Origin: a virus | Reading direction: 5' to 3' (one strand) | Virus record (IMG/VR): IMGVR_UViG_3300040960_001967 | Coordinates: 1 to 22,353 of that record | Length of the DNA: 22,353 nt | Part shown: piece after piece, positions 1 through 7,425 of the stretch | Position numbering within the stretch: the stretch's first letter is position 1 | Layout: every line of letters starts with the position of its first letter | Notes under the pieces: model-generated | Told to the model about the DNA's origin: nothing | What the model saw: the letters and a program-made list of their open reading frames with translations, nothing else | The model's database searches: none | Made by a program: the position numbers and the translations under genes

Positions 1-195
1 TTTAATAAGTTCTTGATACTTGTCAATTTCTCTTTCCCATAACTCTCTATCGTACCATCTGCCATTACCATTTTTAACTTCAGCAGTAGCTAAAGGACCT
101 TCTACAATTGGGTTACCAGAAGGAGCTCTCATACCCTCATGCAACTGCATAGGGGACACCTGGAATGGAATAGTTTCGATGAGTACTTGTTTCAT
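1..195 (-). CDS. Prohead core protease, gp21-like (partial, 5' part only)
   Basis: This is the N-terminal 65 codons of a gene running off the left edge. The peptide begins MKQVLIETIPFQ and contains NGNGRWYDRELWEREIDKY. In T4-like gp21 proteases the first conserved segment is similar, of the form NxNGRxYpxxvlexEvxkY. In T4, gp21 is the serine-type protease of the prohead core; it cleaves scaffold, capsid and internal proteins after L/I-x-E. The ATG overlaps the TAA of the preceding gene by one base (TAATG), which fixes the start. The position downstream of the portal matches the T4 order 20-67-68-21. The catalytic residues lie outside the window, so the assignment rests on the N-terminal motif and synteny. 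Confidence 0.72.
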   Translation of the reverse strand, partial: MKQVLIETIPFQVSPMQLHEGMRAPSGNPIVEGPLATAEVKNGNGRWYDRELWEREIDKYQELIK

Positions 196-758
196 TATTT
201 TTTCTTATCTAAGTCACCGTAACCACTTGCTTTAAATTTTCCTTTAGGAGCTTTAGGTTCATTAGACATTTCTAAACCAATTCCTTTAACTCCAAACATA
301 CCATTTTTAGCATAATAGTTAACATCTTTAGCCATATTCTTAGCTACAATAGCTTTTAACTCTTCAACTGTTTTTTTAGCGTTTTTAGGATCACCCATTT
401 CAGCTAAATAACCTATCAAGAAAGACTGACCATAAAGATTATCAATATTTTTCTTATCTTTATAATCGTAGTTTTTAGTTTCTAAGTCAATTAATTCTTT
501 TTCAGTTTCTTTGTTATTAGCTTTTACTTCAGCTTCGAAAATTTTAAACCAATCATGAGCAGTTTTACTATTATTGACTGCTACTTTATTTGAGTTTTCA
601 GAAATAATACTTTTGCCTTTTAAGATAGATACAGTTTGATCAAATGTATTATGTACTGTCACAAACTCAGGAAATTGGTTCATGGCTTGTTTTAAGAAGA
701 AATTTTTGTCTCCTTTTCCTTCTTTAATTAAATTATATTGTTGTTGTAAAGTTGCCAT
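195..758 (-). CDS. Likely prohead core/internal head protein, 187 aa, gp67/68-position
   Basis: The protein is Lys- and Glu-rich and apparently helical, with no membrane segment. It starts MATLQQQYNLIKEGKGDK. Residues 11-14 (IKE-G) are a good match to the T4 prohead protease site L/I-x-E before A/G. The segment from about residue 14 to 54 (GDKNFFLKQA, FPEF, ILKGKSIISE) recalls a domain I remember as frequent in environmental T4-like phages. It sits directly before the protease gene, where T4 has core genes 67 and 68, so a core or scaffold role is plausible, though no homology to gp67 or gp68 is visible. An AATATTTATTAA element lies four bases upstream of the ATG. The function is inferred from position and cleavage motif only. 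Confidence 0.6.
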   Translation of the reverse strand: MATLQQQYNLIKEGKGDKNFFLKQAMNQFPEFVTVHNTFDQTVSILKGKSIISENSNKVAVNNSKTAHDWFKIFEAEVKANNKETEKELIDLETKNYDYKDKKNIDNLYGQSFLIGYLAEMGDPKNAKKTVEELKAIVAKNMAKDVNYYAKNGMFGVKGIGLEMSNEPKAPKGKFKASGYGDLDKKK

Positions 759-761
759 ATG

Positions 762-774
762 TTAATAAATATTA
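762..774 (-). promoter_or_regulatory. Upstream element TAATATTTATTAA
   Basis: On the coding strand this reads TAATATTTATTAACATATG, ending three bases before the start codon of the 187-residue gene. It is the most divergent of six similar elements in the window; the others read ATATTTATAA. It may be a promoter, with leaderless or very short-leader transcripts, or an mRNA-level element. Confidence 0.4.
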
Positions 775-780
775 TGGTTT

Positions 781-1137
781 TTAGATAGATATTTCTATTG
801 GTGGAACAGCTCCTACTCCTCTTAATCTTAAAGTATTTGCTGGTATGTCATCTGCAGGAACAAAAGTTAAAGTTGTGTTTCCTGGAGGGACTACAACTGC
901 TGCTATATAATCACTTTGTATTAAACCAAATTGATCCGCGTCTAACGTAAATGAACCTGATGTATTGGTAGGTGCATTACTGTCATAAAGGCCAGCGTTA
1001 TTAGGTACAGTTTCTAAGGTAAAGTAACTTGTAGTAGATAATGGATTATCAACAACAAAATCTAAAGTTGTACCAGCACTAACGGTTGACGTTATTGTAG
1101 CATTACTTTGGGTTACTGATACGTTTACTGTAGCCAT
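781..1137 (-). CDS. Beta-rich Ser/Thr/Asn-rich small protein, possible head decoration
   Basis: This 118-residue protein is unlike its Lys/Glu-rich neighbours. It is rich in Thr, Ser, Asn, Val and Pro, with alternating hydrophobic and polar residues typical of a beta-sandwich (for example NVSVTQSNATITSTVSAGTT at the N terminus). It has no Cys and very few charged residues. Its ATG overlaps the stop of the preceding gene by one base (TAATG), so it is translationally coupled within the portal-to-protease block. A capsid decoration or fibre-like structural role fits composition and place, but I recognise no family. No signal peptide or membrane segment is visible. It lacks an N-terminal L/I-x-E leader, so it does not look like an internal head protein. 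Confidence 0.6.
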   Translation of the reverse strand: MATVNVSVTQSNATITSTVSAGTTLDFVVDNPLSTTSYFTLETVPNNAGLYDSNAPTNTSGSFTLDADQFGLIQSDYIAAVVVPPGNTTLTFVPADDIPANTLRLRGVGAVPPIEISI

Positions 1138-2048
1138 TAGTCTTTAAATAATTCTATTAAATCGTCTAAATATTCTTTAGCTAAATCTGTTCCATATACA
1201 ACTGCAAATGAATCTGGTTTTTGTTTGTAGTAATCCATAGTTTTATGTTTTGCTTGTTGCATTAATTTAACTAAAATATTTAATTTTCTTTCTATTTCAT
1301 CAAATGCTAATAATCTACCTCCAACCCATTTTTGATTTGATGGTTTATTTATACTAGCATCTTTTAAATAAGATTCAACATCTGTATCCTCCCAAAGTTT
1401 TTTAACTTCAATACCTTTAGCTGCTTTATTTAATTTATTTTTATCAACTAATTTGTATTTAAAAGCAGTAACATATAAGTTATTTTCAACACCTTCAGGA
1501 CCTGCTTTAGGACCAGGACCTAAATCTGCTCCAGGACCTTCTTCTATTTTTTTAACTTTTTTACCAAAAGCATATTTGGTGGCATAATTAGCACCTTCTG
1601 TTCCTGATGTAAATCCTGAACCAGTACCTGTCATACTCATTTCATCTAATAAATTTTTAATTTGAACATACTGTTCAGGATACTCTTTTCTAATATGAGT
1701 TCTAAATTTATTAAATACATCTCTAGCATTTTGAGCTAATACTGCTAAAGTAGGATCTGCTTTACCATCTGCTGTCTTAGACAAGTCAGTTAATGCTTTA
1801 ACTGCTTCAGACATTTCTCTTAGAGCATCTCCGAAATTAGCTAATTTTATAATTTGATGATTTATTTGACCTGTTTCACTGTCAGCATCAACTGTTTTAA
1901 AGTAAGTACTTAATGTATCATTAAAGAAGTCATTTTTATAGTCAATTTTACCATAACGTCTTTCAATCCTATCTAATAATTCAGGATCAACGTCTTTAGG
2001 TTTAATTACACCGTCTGCTTCTTTTAATTTGTACTTATACTTAGCCAT
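1137..2048 (-). CDS. Conserved T4-like phage protein, 303 aa, between portal and protease
   Basis: The protein begins MAKYKYKLKEADGVI. Residues 8-11 (LKE-A) match the prohead-protease consensus, so the first ten residues may be removed. The body is helical and charged. Around residues 139-162 it carries a Gly/Ser/Thr-rich stretch, MSMTGTGSGFTSGTEGANYA followed by TKYAFGKK. I recall this 'TGG..F..G.G..YATP.AF' pattern in several proteins of environmental T4-like phages. The start overlaps the end of the upstream gene by 8 bases. By position it may be a core or scaffold component, but that is inference; no enzyme motif or membrane segment is visible. Confidence 0.65.
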   Translation of the reverse strand: MAKYKYKLKEADGVIKPKDVDPELLDRIERRYGKIDYKNDFFNDTLSTYFKTVDADSETGQINHQIIKLANFGDALREMSEAVKALTDLSKTADGKADPTLAVLAQNARDVFNKFRTHIRKEYPEQYVQIKNLLDEMSMTGTGSGFTSGTEGANYATKYAFGKKVKKIEEGPGADLGPGPKAGPEGVENNLYVTAFKYKLVDKNKLNKAAKGIEVKKLWEDTDVESYLKDASINKPSNQKWVGGRLLAFDEIERKLNILVKLMQQAKHKTMDYYKQKPDSFAVVYGTDLAKEYLDDLIELFKD

Positions 2049-2898
2049 GTAATGTAGTTAATTCTTCTAACAATTCAAAGTATTGTAACAAATTAACTAA
2101 ATCATTATTACCAACATTGGCTGTTTTATTTAATGGAGAAAGTAAGTTAGCTACTTCATTTAATTTAATCTGAACAGCTTTATCAGTGACTTTTTTAGAT
2201 AATTTATTTATTTCTTCTTTAATTTCTCCAACTTTACCGTTGTAAAATTCTCTTAATTTTGGAGTTGAATCAACTGAGTTGATGAATTCTTTTAAAACTA
2301 CTTTTTGATTATCATTCAACGATTCATATTTACCATTGAATTTTTCTAACATTACTTTGTAAGTTAAAATTCTTAAGTCTTTATCATATGATTTAAACTC
2401 TTCTAATAAATCATCTTCTACTTTAGATTTAGTAATGTTTTTAGAAGTTAAATGCTCTAAAAGAGACATTTTGTTATCTATAATTTGGTCTGGATTAGAT
2501 AAGTTTTCACTATTATAGATTTCTAATAAAGTATATAAAGAAGCAAATACTTTATAGTTAGGTAATTTAGTTTTGAAAAATTCTTCTAAATTGTAATGTT
2601 TTTGAATTTCACTAATTAAATTATACTTTTGTCTCTTTAAAGCGCCTCTGTTAAGGTCTTTAGAAGATTCAACAACGGTATTAATAATAATTTCGGCTTT
2701 GCCTTCAGTGATATTCTTATGTTTGGAAAGAGTTTCATATAATTTGTACTCTCTTCCTAATTCGGTTTTTACAAAGTATTTTTTAAGAATACCAGCTGCC
2801 TTAGAATCCTTACCAGATAAAGTGTCAGCGGTAATTTGTCTTACTAAAAGCTCAAATAAAAGGCCAGTATTCTTATACTTAGAATGTTTAATATTCAT
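2041..2898 (-). CDS. Conserved T4-like phage protein, 285 aa, downstream of portal
   Basis: The protein is helical and rich in Lys, Leu, Asn and Glu, starting MNIKHSKYKNTGLLFELLVR. I recall this N-terminal motif (HSKYKNTGLLFELLVRQIT) from many uncultured marine T4-like phages, always of unknown function. The C-terminal half is predicted to be coiled or helical (EINKLSKKVTDKAVQIKLNE). There are no transmembrane segments and no catalytic motif. It lies just after the portal gene with an ATATTTATAA element in the 33-base gap, so it may start a transcript or translation unit. A head-assembly role is inferred from synteny. Confidence 0.65.
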   Translation of the reverse strand: MNIKHSKYKNTGLLFELLVRQITADTLSGKDSKAAGILKKYFVKTELGREYKLYETLSKHKNITEGKAEIIINTVVESSKDLNRGALKRQKYNLISEIQKHYNLEEFFKTKLPNYKVFASLYTLLEIYNSENLSNPDQIIDNKMSLLEHLTSKNITKSKVEDDLLEEFKSYDKDLRILTYKVMLEKFNGKYESLNDNQKVVLKEFINSVDSTPKLREFYNGKVGEIKEEINKLSKKVTDKAVQIKLNEVANLLSPLNKTANVGNNDLVNLLQYFELLEELTTLHG

Positions 2899-2910
2899 TC
2901 TTGAGGTTTT

Positions 2911-2922
2911 GTTATAAATATA
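2911..2922 (-). promoter_or_regulatory. Upstream element TATATTTATAAC
   Basis: The coding strand reads TATATTTATAAC in the 33-base gap between the portal stop and the 285-residue gene. It contains the shared core ATATTTATAA. The plus strand at the same place reads TATAAATA, the T4 late promoter core, but that points away from the gene. The spacing to the ATG is 12 bases. Confidence 0.45.
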
Positions 2923-2931
2923 TAAGGATTT

Positions 2932-4818
2932 TTACTTCTTTAATCTACTTTCATCTAATAAAGAAGTTTTTTCTTTATCTTTATTAAATACTAATTCTTT
3001 ATCTAATATTTCTAATAATGTTTTATTTTTCGCTTTTATTTCTAAAGCTAACGGAGAAACATCTTTTTTAGGCCTACCATAACCTTCTTGATCATCATTT
3101 TTGGCCGCGTCTCTACCTAATCTATCTTTACCAAGTGGATCATTTTGTGTACCAATAAATGAAGCTTTTTCTTTAGGTCTACCTAAAGTAGCTTTTTCAT
3201 TATAACCATCCGGTACATTATCTGAATTGTCTTGGTATCTTCCTCTACCATATAATGAGGCTAAGTCATGTGGTGTACCATATGATTTGCCTGTTTCAGT
3301 TGGGTCATTTCCTTCATTTTCAATTTGAGCTAACCTAAACTTACGTTTTTGGTCTTGAGCAATTAAGTCTCTCATTTCCTCATATTGGTCTTGGCTGAAG
3401 TGGAAAATATTTTCATAAATCCAATCAGATGAAATTAAATTACTTTCTAACATAGAAGTAGCTAATGTCATTTTTTCATTCATTAAAGCAATTCTTTCTT
3501 GATCATAAATGATAGAAGGAGTTGTTAAGGATAATTCAAAATTAGTTAAATTATCAGCTGTATAACCTTGAGTATATAAATGAACTAAAGCAATTTTGTA
3601 TAATTCAGATAATATAATTCTTTGGATTTTATCAATTGTACGAGCGAAACGAATATCTTCAGCTGCTAATGTTGCTTTACCTTGTAAGTTTTCATCGTAA
3701 CCCATATATGCTTTAGGTACCTTTAAGGCAGCAAATAATTTATCTCTTAAGTAAGTAACGTCTGCTATACCATCATAATTTAAACCAGGTTGTGTTTCAA
3801 TTTTAGTTGATTGGTCATTACCTCTAACTGGAATATAAAAATCTTCCATAAGGTTTTGCATGTTGTATTTTAAGTTATATTCACCAGTTTGATTATCCAT
3901 TAATGGAGTACGTTTCATAGTGGTGATAGTTTTCTGCATGAAGTTTTCTACTTCATTTGGTGGAATAGAACCAACGTTAATATAGAAAACACGTCTATCT
4001 GGTGAACGAGAGATTCTATGAATTAACATAGCATCTTCCATTAAAGCATATTGTTTATATATTCTACGAGCAGGCTCAATATATGCTCTACCATAAGGCA
4101 AATAGTTAACATCTGTCATTAGACGGAAGTGAGCCATTTCATAGTTTTGGAAAACAATTTGATTTTGTTCTTTAATTTGGGCCTGTGTTTCAGGTACACC
4201 ATAATATCCTGAACTGCCTCCAATATTTCCATCTGGAGAGTATACAAATCTTACAGCGTTTGGGTGTTCTGGATCGTAATTTTCTTGTCTTTCAATGTTA
4301 TATGCTTGATAAGGAATAACATTAAATACTCCATATTTTTCAGCGATTTCTAATTTTAAGAAAAAGTCTCCATACTTACACATTTGACGAATCCAAGACC
4401 AAAGATTAAATTCAATGTTTAATACATCATAAAACAAATTATAAAGTATTTGTTGAATATCATCATCACTTGATCTAATTTGTAATACCTCTCCCATCTC
4501 ATTTTTCAATGTAGCCTCTTCAGCTATAATATCAAGAGCAGAAGCAATAATTGCGTCATTATCCATTACATCATAGTCTGAATAAATAAAGGTTCTAAGA
4601 TATTGGTAGTTAACACTTAGCTGTTGACCAAAAAGTGATGTTGAGTTAGGTGAGTAAATCCTGTTGTATCTATCTAACAAGGAATTAGTAGCTATATCAC
4701 CTGATCTTTGAATGCTATCTACGTCTAAAACTTTTAATTCATTTCCTCCAGTGTTACGAATGATAACATCTGTTGAAAATAGTCGTTGTAAACGTTTAAA
4801 TAAACTAGTATCTGCCAT
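2932..4818 (-). CDS. 20: Portal vertex protein, gp20-like
   Basis: This 628-residue protein forms the dodecameric ring through which DNA enters and leaves the head. T4-type portal features are present: LFGQQLSVNYQYLRTFIYSD near residue 65, DNDAIIASALDIIAEEAT near 87, and the clip and stem segment AYMGYDENLQGKATLAAEDI followed by FARTIDKIQRIILSELYKI around residues 370-410. T4 gp20 is 524 residues, so this version is about 100 longer. The excess is a charged C-terminal tail (about 520-628) with repeated GR-P-K elements (LGRPKEKA, YGRPKKDV) and Asp/Lys-rich linkers. It follows the terminase gene directly; T4 genes 18 and 19 are absent from between them. Family assignment is secure; the tail's role is unknown. 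Confidence 0.95.
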   Translation of the reverse strand: MADTSLFKRLQRLFSTDVIIRNTGGNELKVLDVDSIQRSGDIATNSLLDRYNRIYSPNSTSLFGQQLSVNYQYLRTFIYSDYDVMDNDAIIASALDIIAEEATLKNEMGEVLQIRSSDDDIQQILYNLFYDVLNIEFNLWSWIRQMCKYGDFFLKLEIAEKYGVFNVIPYQAYNIERQENYDPEHPNAVRFVYSPDGNIGGSSGYYGVPETQAQIKEQNQIVFQNYEMAHFRLMTDVNYLPYGRAYIEPARRIYKQYALMEDAMLIHRISRSPDRRVFYINVGSIPPNEVENFMQKTITTMKRTPLMDNQTGEYNLKYNMQNLMEDFYIPVRGNDQSTKIETQPGLNYDGIADVTYLRDKLFAALKVPKAYMGYDENLQGKATLAAEDIRFARTIDKIQRIILSELYKIALVHLYTQGYTADNLTNFELSLTTPSIIYDQERIALMNEKMTLATSMLESNLISSDWIYENIFHFSQDQYEEMRDLIAQDQKRKFRLAQIENEGNDPTETGKSYGTPHDLASLYGRGRYQDNSDNVPDGYNEKATLGRPKEKASFIGTQNDPLGKDRLGRDAAKNDDQEGYGRPKKDVSPLALEIKAKNKTLLEILDKELVFNKDKEKTSLLDESRLKK

Positions 4819-4827
4819 AAGAATATA

Positions 4828-4839
4828 TTATAAATATTA
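4828..4839 (-). promoter_or_regulatory. Upstream element TAATATTTATAA
   Basis: The coding strand reads TAATATTTATAA, whose first three bases are the terminase stop codon. It ends 9 bases before the portal ATG. It matches the elements at 7414-7425 and 11556-11567 closely, and is nearly its own reverse complement. Confidence 0.5.
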
Positions 4840-6411
4840 TAGAAGCCAATTAATGTTTTCTTCTCCATCCCTAGTTGGCATAGAGTAAGGATTAGCTACA
4901 TTATTGGATCCATACGCTCCTTTAAATGGAGTAGTTCCTTTTGAAAAATTACCTAATGCTGCTCTTGTCATGTCTTGAGAATGTTGTTGAAATTTAAGTG
5001 ACGTGTCTCGTAGGAACATACCGATCCCAAATGACATAACCAAGTCATCATTATATCCTGTTTGAGCTTCTGGGCGTCCATTTCTCCAAATAAACACTTT
5101 CATTTCCTCTAACAAACGTTTTGAACGGATTGTTACTGATCTATCACCAACATATTCTCTAAACTTATTTACAACTAATGGTCTTGTTCTTAAAGACATT
5201 GTAAACCCAGGAGTCATATCTGAATTGCCTTCAAATACTCTCAAATAAGATTCTGCTGTTAATTGGTCTGATTTAGGTGAGTGGTATAAGTTTCTATATC
5301 CTCTTTCAATAATCGCATCAAGTGTAGCCCAACCAATTGAAGCATTTTCTACCACTAACATAGCATTATTATATTCAGTAGCTAAGCCTGTAAGAAAATA
5401 ACCATATTCTTTAGGTGGTAATTGTCCTTTATATTCAGCTACTTGTGTATTAGTTGCTATATCAATTACATGACAAGCAGAAGAGTCTTTACCATCACCT
5501 CTGGCTACGTCAGCTACTATCATATAGTCTCTACTATAATCTGCTGGTTCCCATATCCAAAGATTTTGGTCTGTTCCTCTTCTTTCTAAAGGATCTTTAA
5601 CTGTTGTTTCTTTAACAAATTCAATCCATTCAGGATAAAAAACGGTTTCACCAGATGTACTAAAGTCACAGTCACACTCTTGAGCTGCTAATCTAGGATC
5701 ACCTAGTAATTCATCTTGTCGTTTTCTCCAATCCTCATTTCTTTCCGGATGTACATACCAAGGGAGCTTGATAGGTAAAAAGTCGTTTTCTGCTGCTTCC
5801 GCTGACACCCATGTCTTGTGAAACCAATTTCCAGTTCCATACGGTGTTGAAAGTACTATTGCTCCACCACCCGTGGCTAATGTTTGTTGTGCTGATGCCC
5901 ATATTTCTCCAATTTGATCAATAAATGCTGCCTCATCCACTATCAGTAATGAAACGGCTTCTGATCGACCGGCATCACTACTTGCGGAAGTGGCTTTAAT
6001 TTGTGAACCATTACTTAGTCGTAATGATAATTTATTATTTTCATCTGCTGGTATTTTTAACCATGAAGGTAAGTTATCATACATAAACTTAACCTTTGTA
6101 ACCATGTTACGAGCAGTTTCTTGCTTTGTAGCTATACAAAGTACATTTTTATCTTTATGAAATAACATTAACCAAAGTGAGTAACCTGCGGCTAATGTTG
6201 AAATACCTAACTGTCTAGATTTTAAAACAATTGAATATGGGTGGTCCCTAAATAAACGTAATGTTTTTTCTTGAAAAGGATATAAATTAAATAATACTCT
6301 ACCACGTTGTGGGTGTTGAATATTACAATATTTTCTCATAAAGTGTGCTGGGTCTTGAACACACCTTACATATTCTTCTCTGATTATTTGTTTTAAATCG
6401 GGTTGACTCAT
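4837..6411 (-). CDS. 17: Terminase large subunit, gp17-like (packaging ATPase/nuclease)
   Basis: This is the packaging motor and headful nuclease. The ATG at 6411 overlaps the preceding stop as ATGA; an in-frame ATG 48 bases upstream would run into the spanin-like gene, so I use 6411 (524 residues). The ATPase domain shows an adenine-type Q (YPFQ, about 45), a Walker A region KSRQLGIST (64-72), Walker B LLIVDEAAF (155-163, D159/E160) and the coupling motif STPYGTG (188-194). The RNase H-like nuclease domain shows MIVADVARGDGKD (D301), VVEN (E355) and YNDD (D455/D456). T4 has SRQLGKTT; here the usual Lys is Ile and a Lys precedes the loop (K64), as in variant P-loops. T4 gp17 is 610 residues, so this is a compact form. 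Confidence 0.96.
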   Translation of the reverse strand: MSQPDLKQIIREEYVRCVQDPAHFMRKYCNIQHPQRGRVLFNLYPFQEKTLRLFRDHPYSIVLKSRQLGISTLAAGYSLWLMLFHKDKNVLCIATKQETARNMVTKVKFMYDNLPSWLKIPADENNKLSLRLSNGSQIKATSASSDAGRSEAVSLLIVDEAAFIDQIGEIWASAQQTLATGGGAIVLSTPYGTGNWFHKTWVSAEAAENDFLPIKLPWYVHPERNEDWRKRQDELLGDPRLAAQECDCDFSTSGETVFYPEWIEFVKETTVKDPLERRGTDQNLWIWEPADYSRDYMIVADVARGDGKDSSACHVIDIATNTQVAEYKGQLPPKEYGYFLTGLATEYNNAMLVVENASIGWATLDAIIERGYRNLYHSPKSDQLTAESYLRVFEGNSDMTPGFTMSLRTRPLVVNKFREYVGDRSVTIRSKRLLEEMKVFIWRNGRPEAQTGYNDDLVMSFGIGMFLRDTSLKFQQHSQDMTRAALGNFSKGTTPFKGAYGSNNVANPYSMPTRDGEENINWLL

Positions 6412-6818
6412 ATTAAGAGTATAAGGAAGACAATAGTATTTAACCCAGTAATTAACCAAGCTGCCTTAGCGCTTCCTTTATAATGTTCTATTTCTTTATT
6501 TTTAATTTCAATAATACTATCTTTATAACCCATTACCTCTTCATAGTTTTGTTCATTAGCTTTAAAAATATCAACTTGAGATACTAAGTTAAAAATAGTT
6601 GACTCTTGATCTACAATAATACTATCTTGTAAACGAATAGAGTCTCTAGCCACTTCAATTTCATTCCTACAATTATTATAGGACACTTTCATTAACATAG
6701 CATTTTTTAAAGCTCTAACAGGAACTAAAACTGTTGAATCAGTCGTAGTCGAAAGCTGCTGTGAACTCGCTGATGATATTGTCATTAGACATATTAGAAA
6801 TACGAGTATGTTCTTCAT
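6408..6818 (-). CDS. Spanin-like or other lysis-associated membrane protein, 136 aa
   Basis: The protein has a short basic start and hydrophobic core (MKNILVFLICLMTISSASSQ), a signal peptide or anchor. A long polar helical or coiled-coil middle with repeated D-S-I units follows (ARDSIRLQDSIIVDQ, GYKDSIIEIKNKEIEHY). A C-terminal hydrophobic segment, AAWLITGLNTIVFLILLI (119-136), ends the protein. This topology resembles a one-protein spanin, which spans the periplasm. The only Cys near the N terminus (LIC) is not in a good lipobox. I start at the internal ATG at 6818 because it begins the signal peptide; the longer reading from 6860 adds a charged, out-of-place extension. It overlaps the upstream spanin-like gene by 80 bases in another frame, as Rz/Rz1 pairs do. 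Confidence 0.6.
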   Translation of the reverse strand: MKNILVFLICLMTISSASSQQLSTTTDSTVLVPVRALKNAMLMKVSYNNCRNEIEVARDSIRLQDSIIVDQESTIFNLVSQVDIFKANEQNYEEVMGYKDSIIEIKNKEIEHYKGSAKAAWLITGLNTIVFLILLI

Positions 6819-7086
6819 TGTATTTTTTTCTATAAGTTTCTGCTTTTTTAGAAACTTCATTTAACTTGCCTTTATTAATTGCTACCATTGAATCTAAAAC
6901 TAGTTTGGCTGATGTTAAAGAGTCAATTTTAATTTTATTTAATCCTATTTCAATCTGTAAGGAGTCAATTTTAGCTTGATATTCTTTTTCTTTATCTGAG
7001 ATTTTAGAATTGCTATACATAAAAAGGAGCCATAGCAAACCTATTGCTCCCCATACAATAACCCCTTGTAAAATATATTTTTTCAT
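6739..7086 (-). CDS. Inner-membrane spanin-like protein (Rz-type), 115 aa
   Basis: An N-terminal transmembrane segment, about residues 5-24 (ILQGVIVWGAIGLLWLLFMY), is followed by a charged coiled-coil domain (KEKEYQAKIDSLQIEIGLNK, KIDSLTSAKLVLDSMVAINK, KAETYRKKYNEEHTRI). This N-in, C-out layout and length suit an i-spanin, which together with an outer partner fuses the inner and outer membranes at lysis of Gram-negative hosts. The 3' end overlaps the next, signal-bearing gene by 80 bases in a different frame, the classic i-/o-spanin arrangement. No endolysin or clear holin is visible nearby, so the lysis role rests on topology and overlap alone. Confidence 0.6.
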   Translation of the reverse strand: MKKYILQGVIVWGAIGLLWLLFMYSNSKISDKEKEYQAKIDSLQIEIGLNKIKIDSLTSAKLVLDSMVAINKGKLNEVSKKAETYRKKYNEEHTRISNMSNDNIISEFTAAFDYD

Positions 7087-7087
7087 T

Positions 7088-7411
7088 TTATCCTACTAAT
7101 CCACCAGTATCAATTTTAACGTCTCTTTCTTTAAACGCTTTAACTAATTCTGGTTTCTTAATAAATTGTTTTAGGGCAGCCATTTTTTTATCTTTGGCTT
7201 CTCCTTTTTCCATTGCTTTAATTTTTTTAACTAAGTTTTTTAGTCTTTCTTTAAAATCTTCAAATTCAGAGTTTGTAACTTTAAACTTAGAAGGTGCGCC
7301 TTTTACTTTTTCAGCATCAAGTTCTGCTTTTGTAGGTTCTCTATCTTCCTCTTCAGATAAAATTTCTACAATATATTCTTTAATTTCAGATTTTAACTCA
7401 GATAATTTCAT
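7088..7411 (-). CDS. Helical protein with capsid-targeting-like N-terminal leader, 107 aa
   Basis: The leader MKLSELKSEIKEYIVEILSE (residues 1-20) is an amphipathic helix ending in L-S-E, the form of T4 internal-protein leaders cut by the prohead protease. The rest is Lys/Glu-rich and helical (FEDFKERLKNLVKKIKAMEK, KKMAALKQFIKKPELVKAF) with no Cys. I chose the second of two in-frame ATGs (ATGACCATG). The junction TAATATTTATGACCATG aligns base for base with the one at 11551-11567, where only the second ATG exists. A small DNA-associated internal head protein is plausible. No family is recognised. Confidence 0.65.
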   Translation of the reverse strand: MKLSELKSEIKEYIVEILSEEEDREPTKAELDAEKVKGAPSKFKVTNSEFEDFKERLKNLVKKIKAMEKGEAKDKKMAALKQFIKKPELVKAFKERDVKIDTGGLVG

Positions 7412-7413
7412 GG

Positions 7414-7425
7414 TCATAAATATTA
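7414..7425 (-). promoter_or_regulatory. Upstream element TAATATTTATGA
   Basis: The coding strand reads TAATATTTATGACCATG. The first TAA is the stop codon of the P-loop gene. The junction is nearly identical to that at 11551-11567 (TAATATTTATAACCATG), and the upstream proteins at both places end in IFG. This places the element two bases from the chosen ATG. Confidence 0.45.

Noticed and set aside
6360-6411. Leader-like start of the terminase (MSQPDLKQIIREEY)
   Set aside because: It superficially resembles the capsid-targeting leaders, but it is the normal helical N terminus of a packaging motor protein that acts outside the head. It is a warning that helix plus E is not proof of a leader.
6819-6860. 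Longer start for the 136-residue spanin-like protein, adding MKFLKKQKLIEKNT
   Set aside because: The extension places a charged segment before a clear signal peptide and increases overlap with the upstream gene; the internal ATG begins the signal peptide properly.
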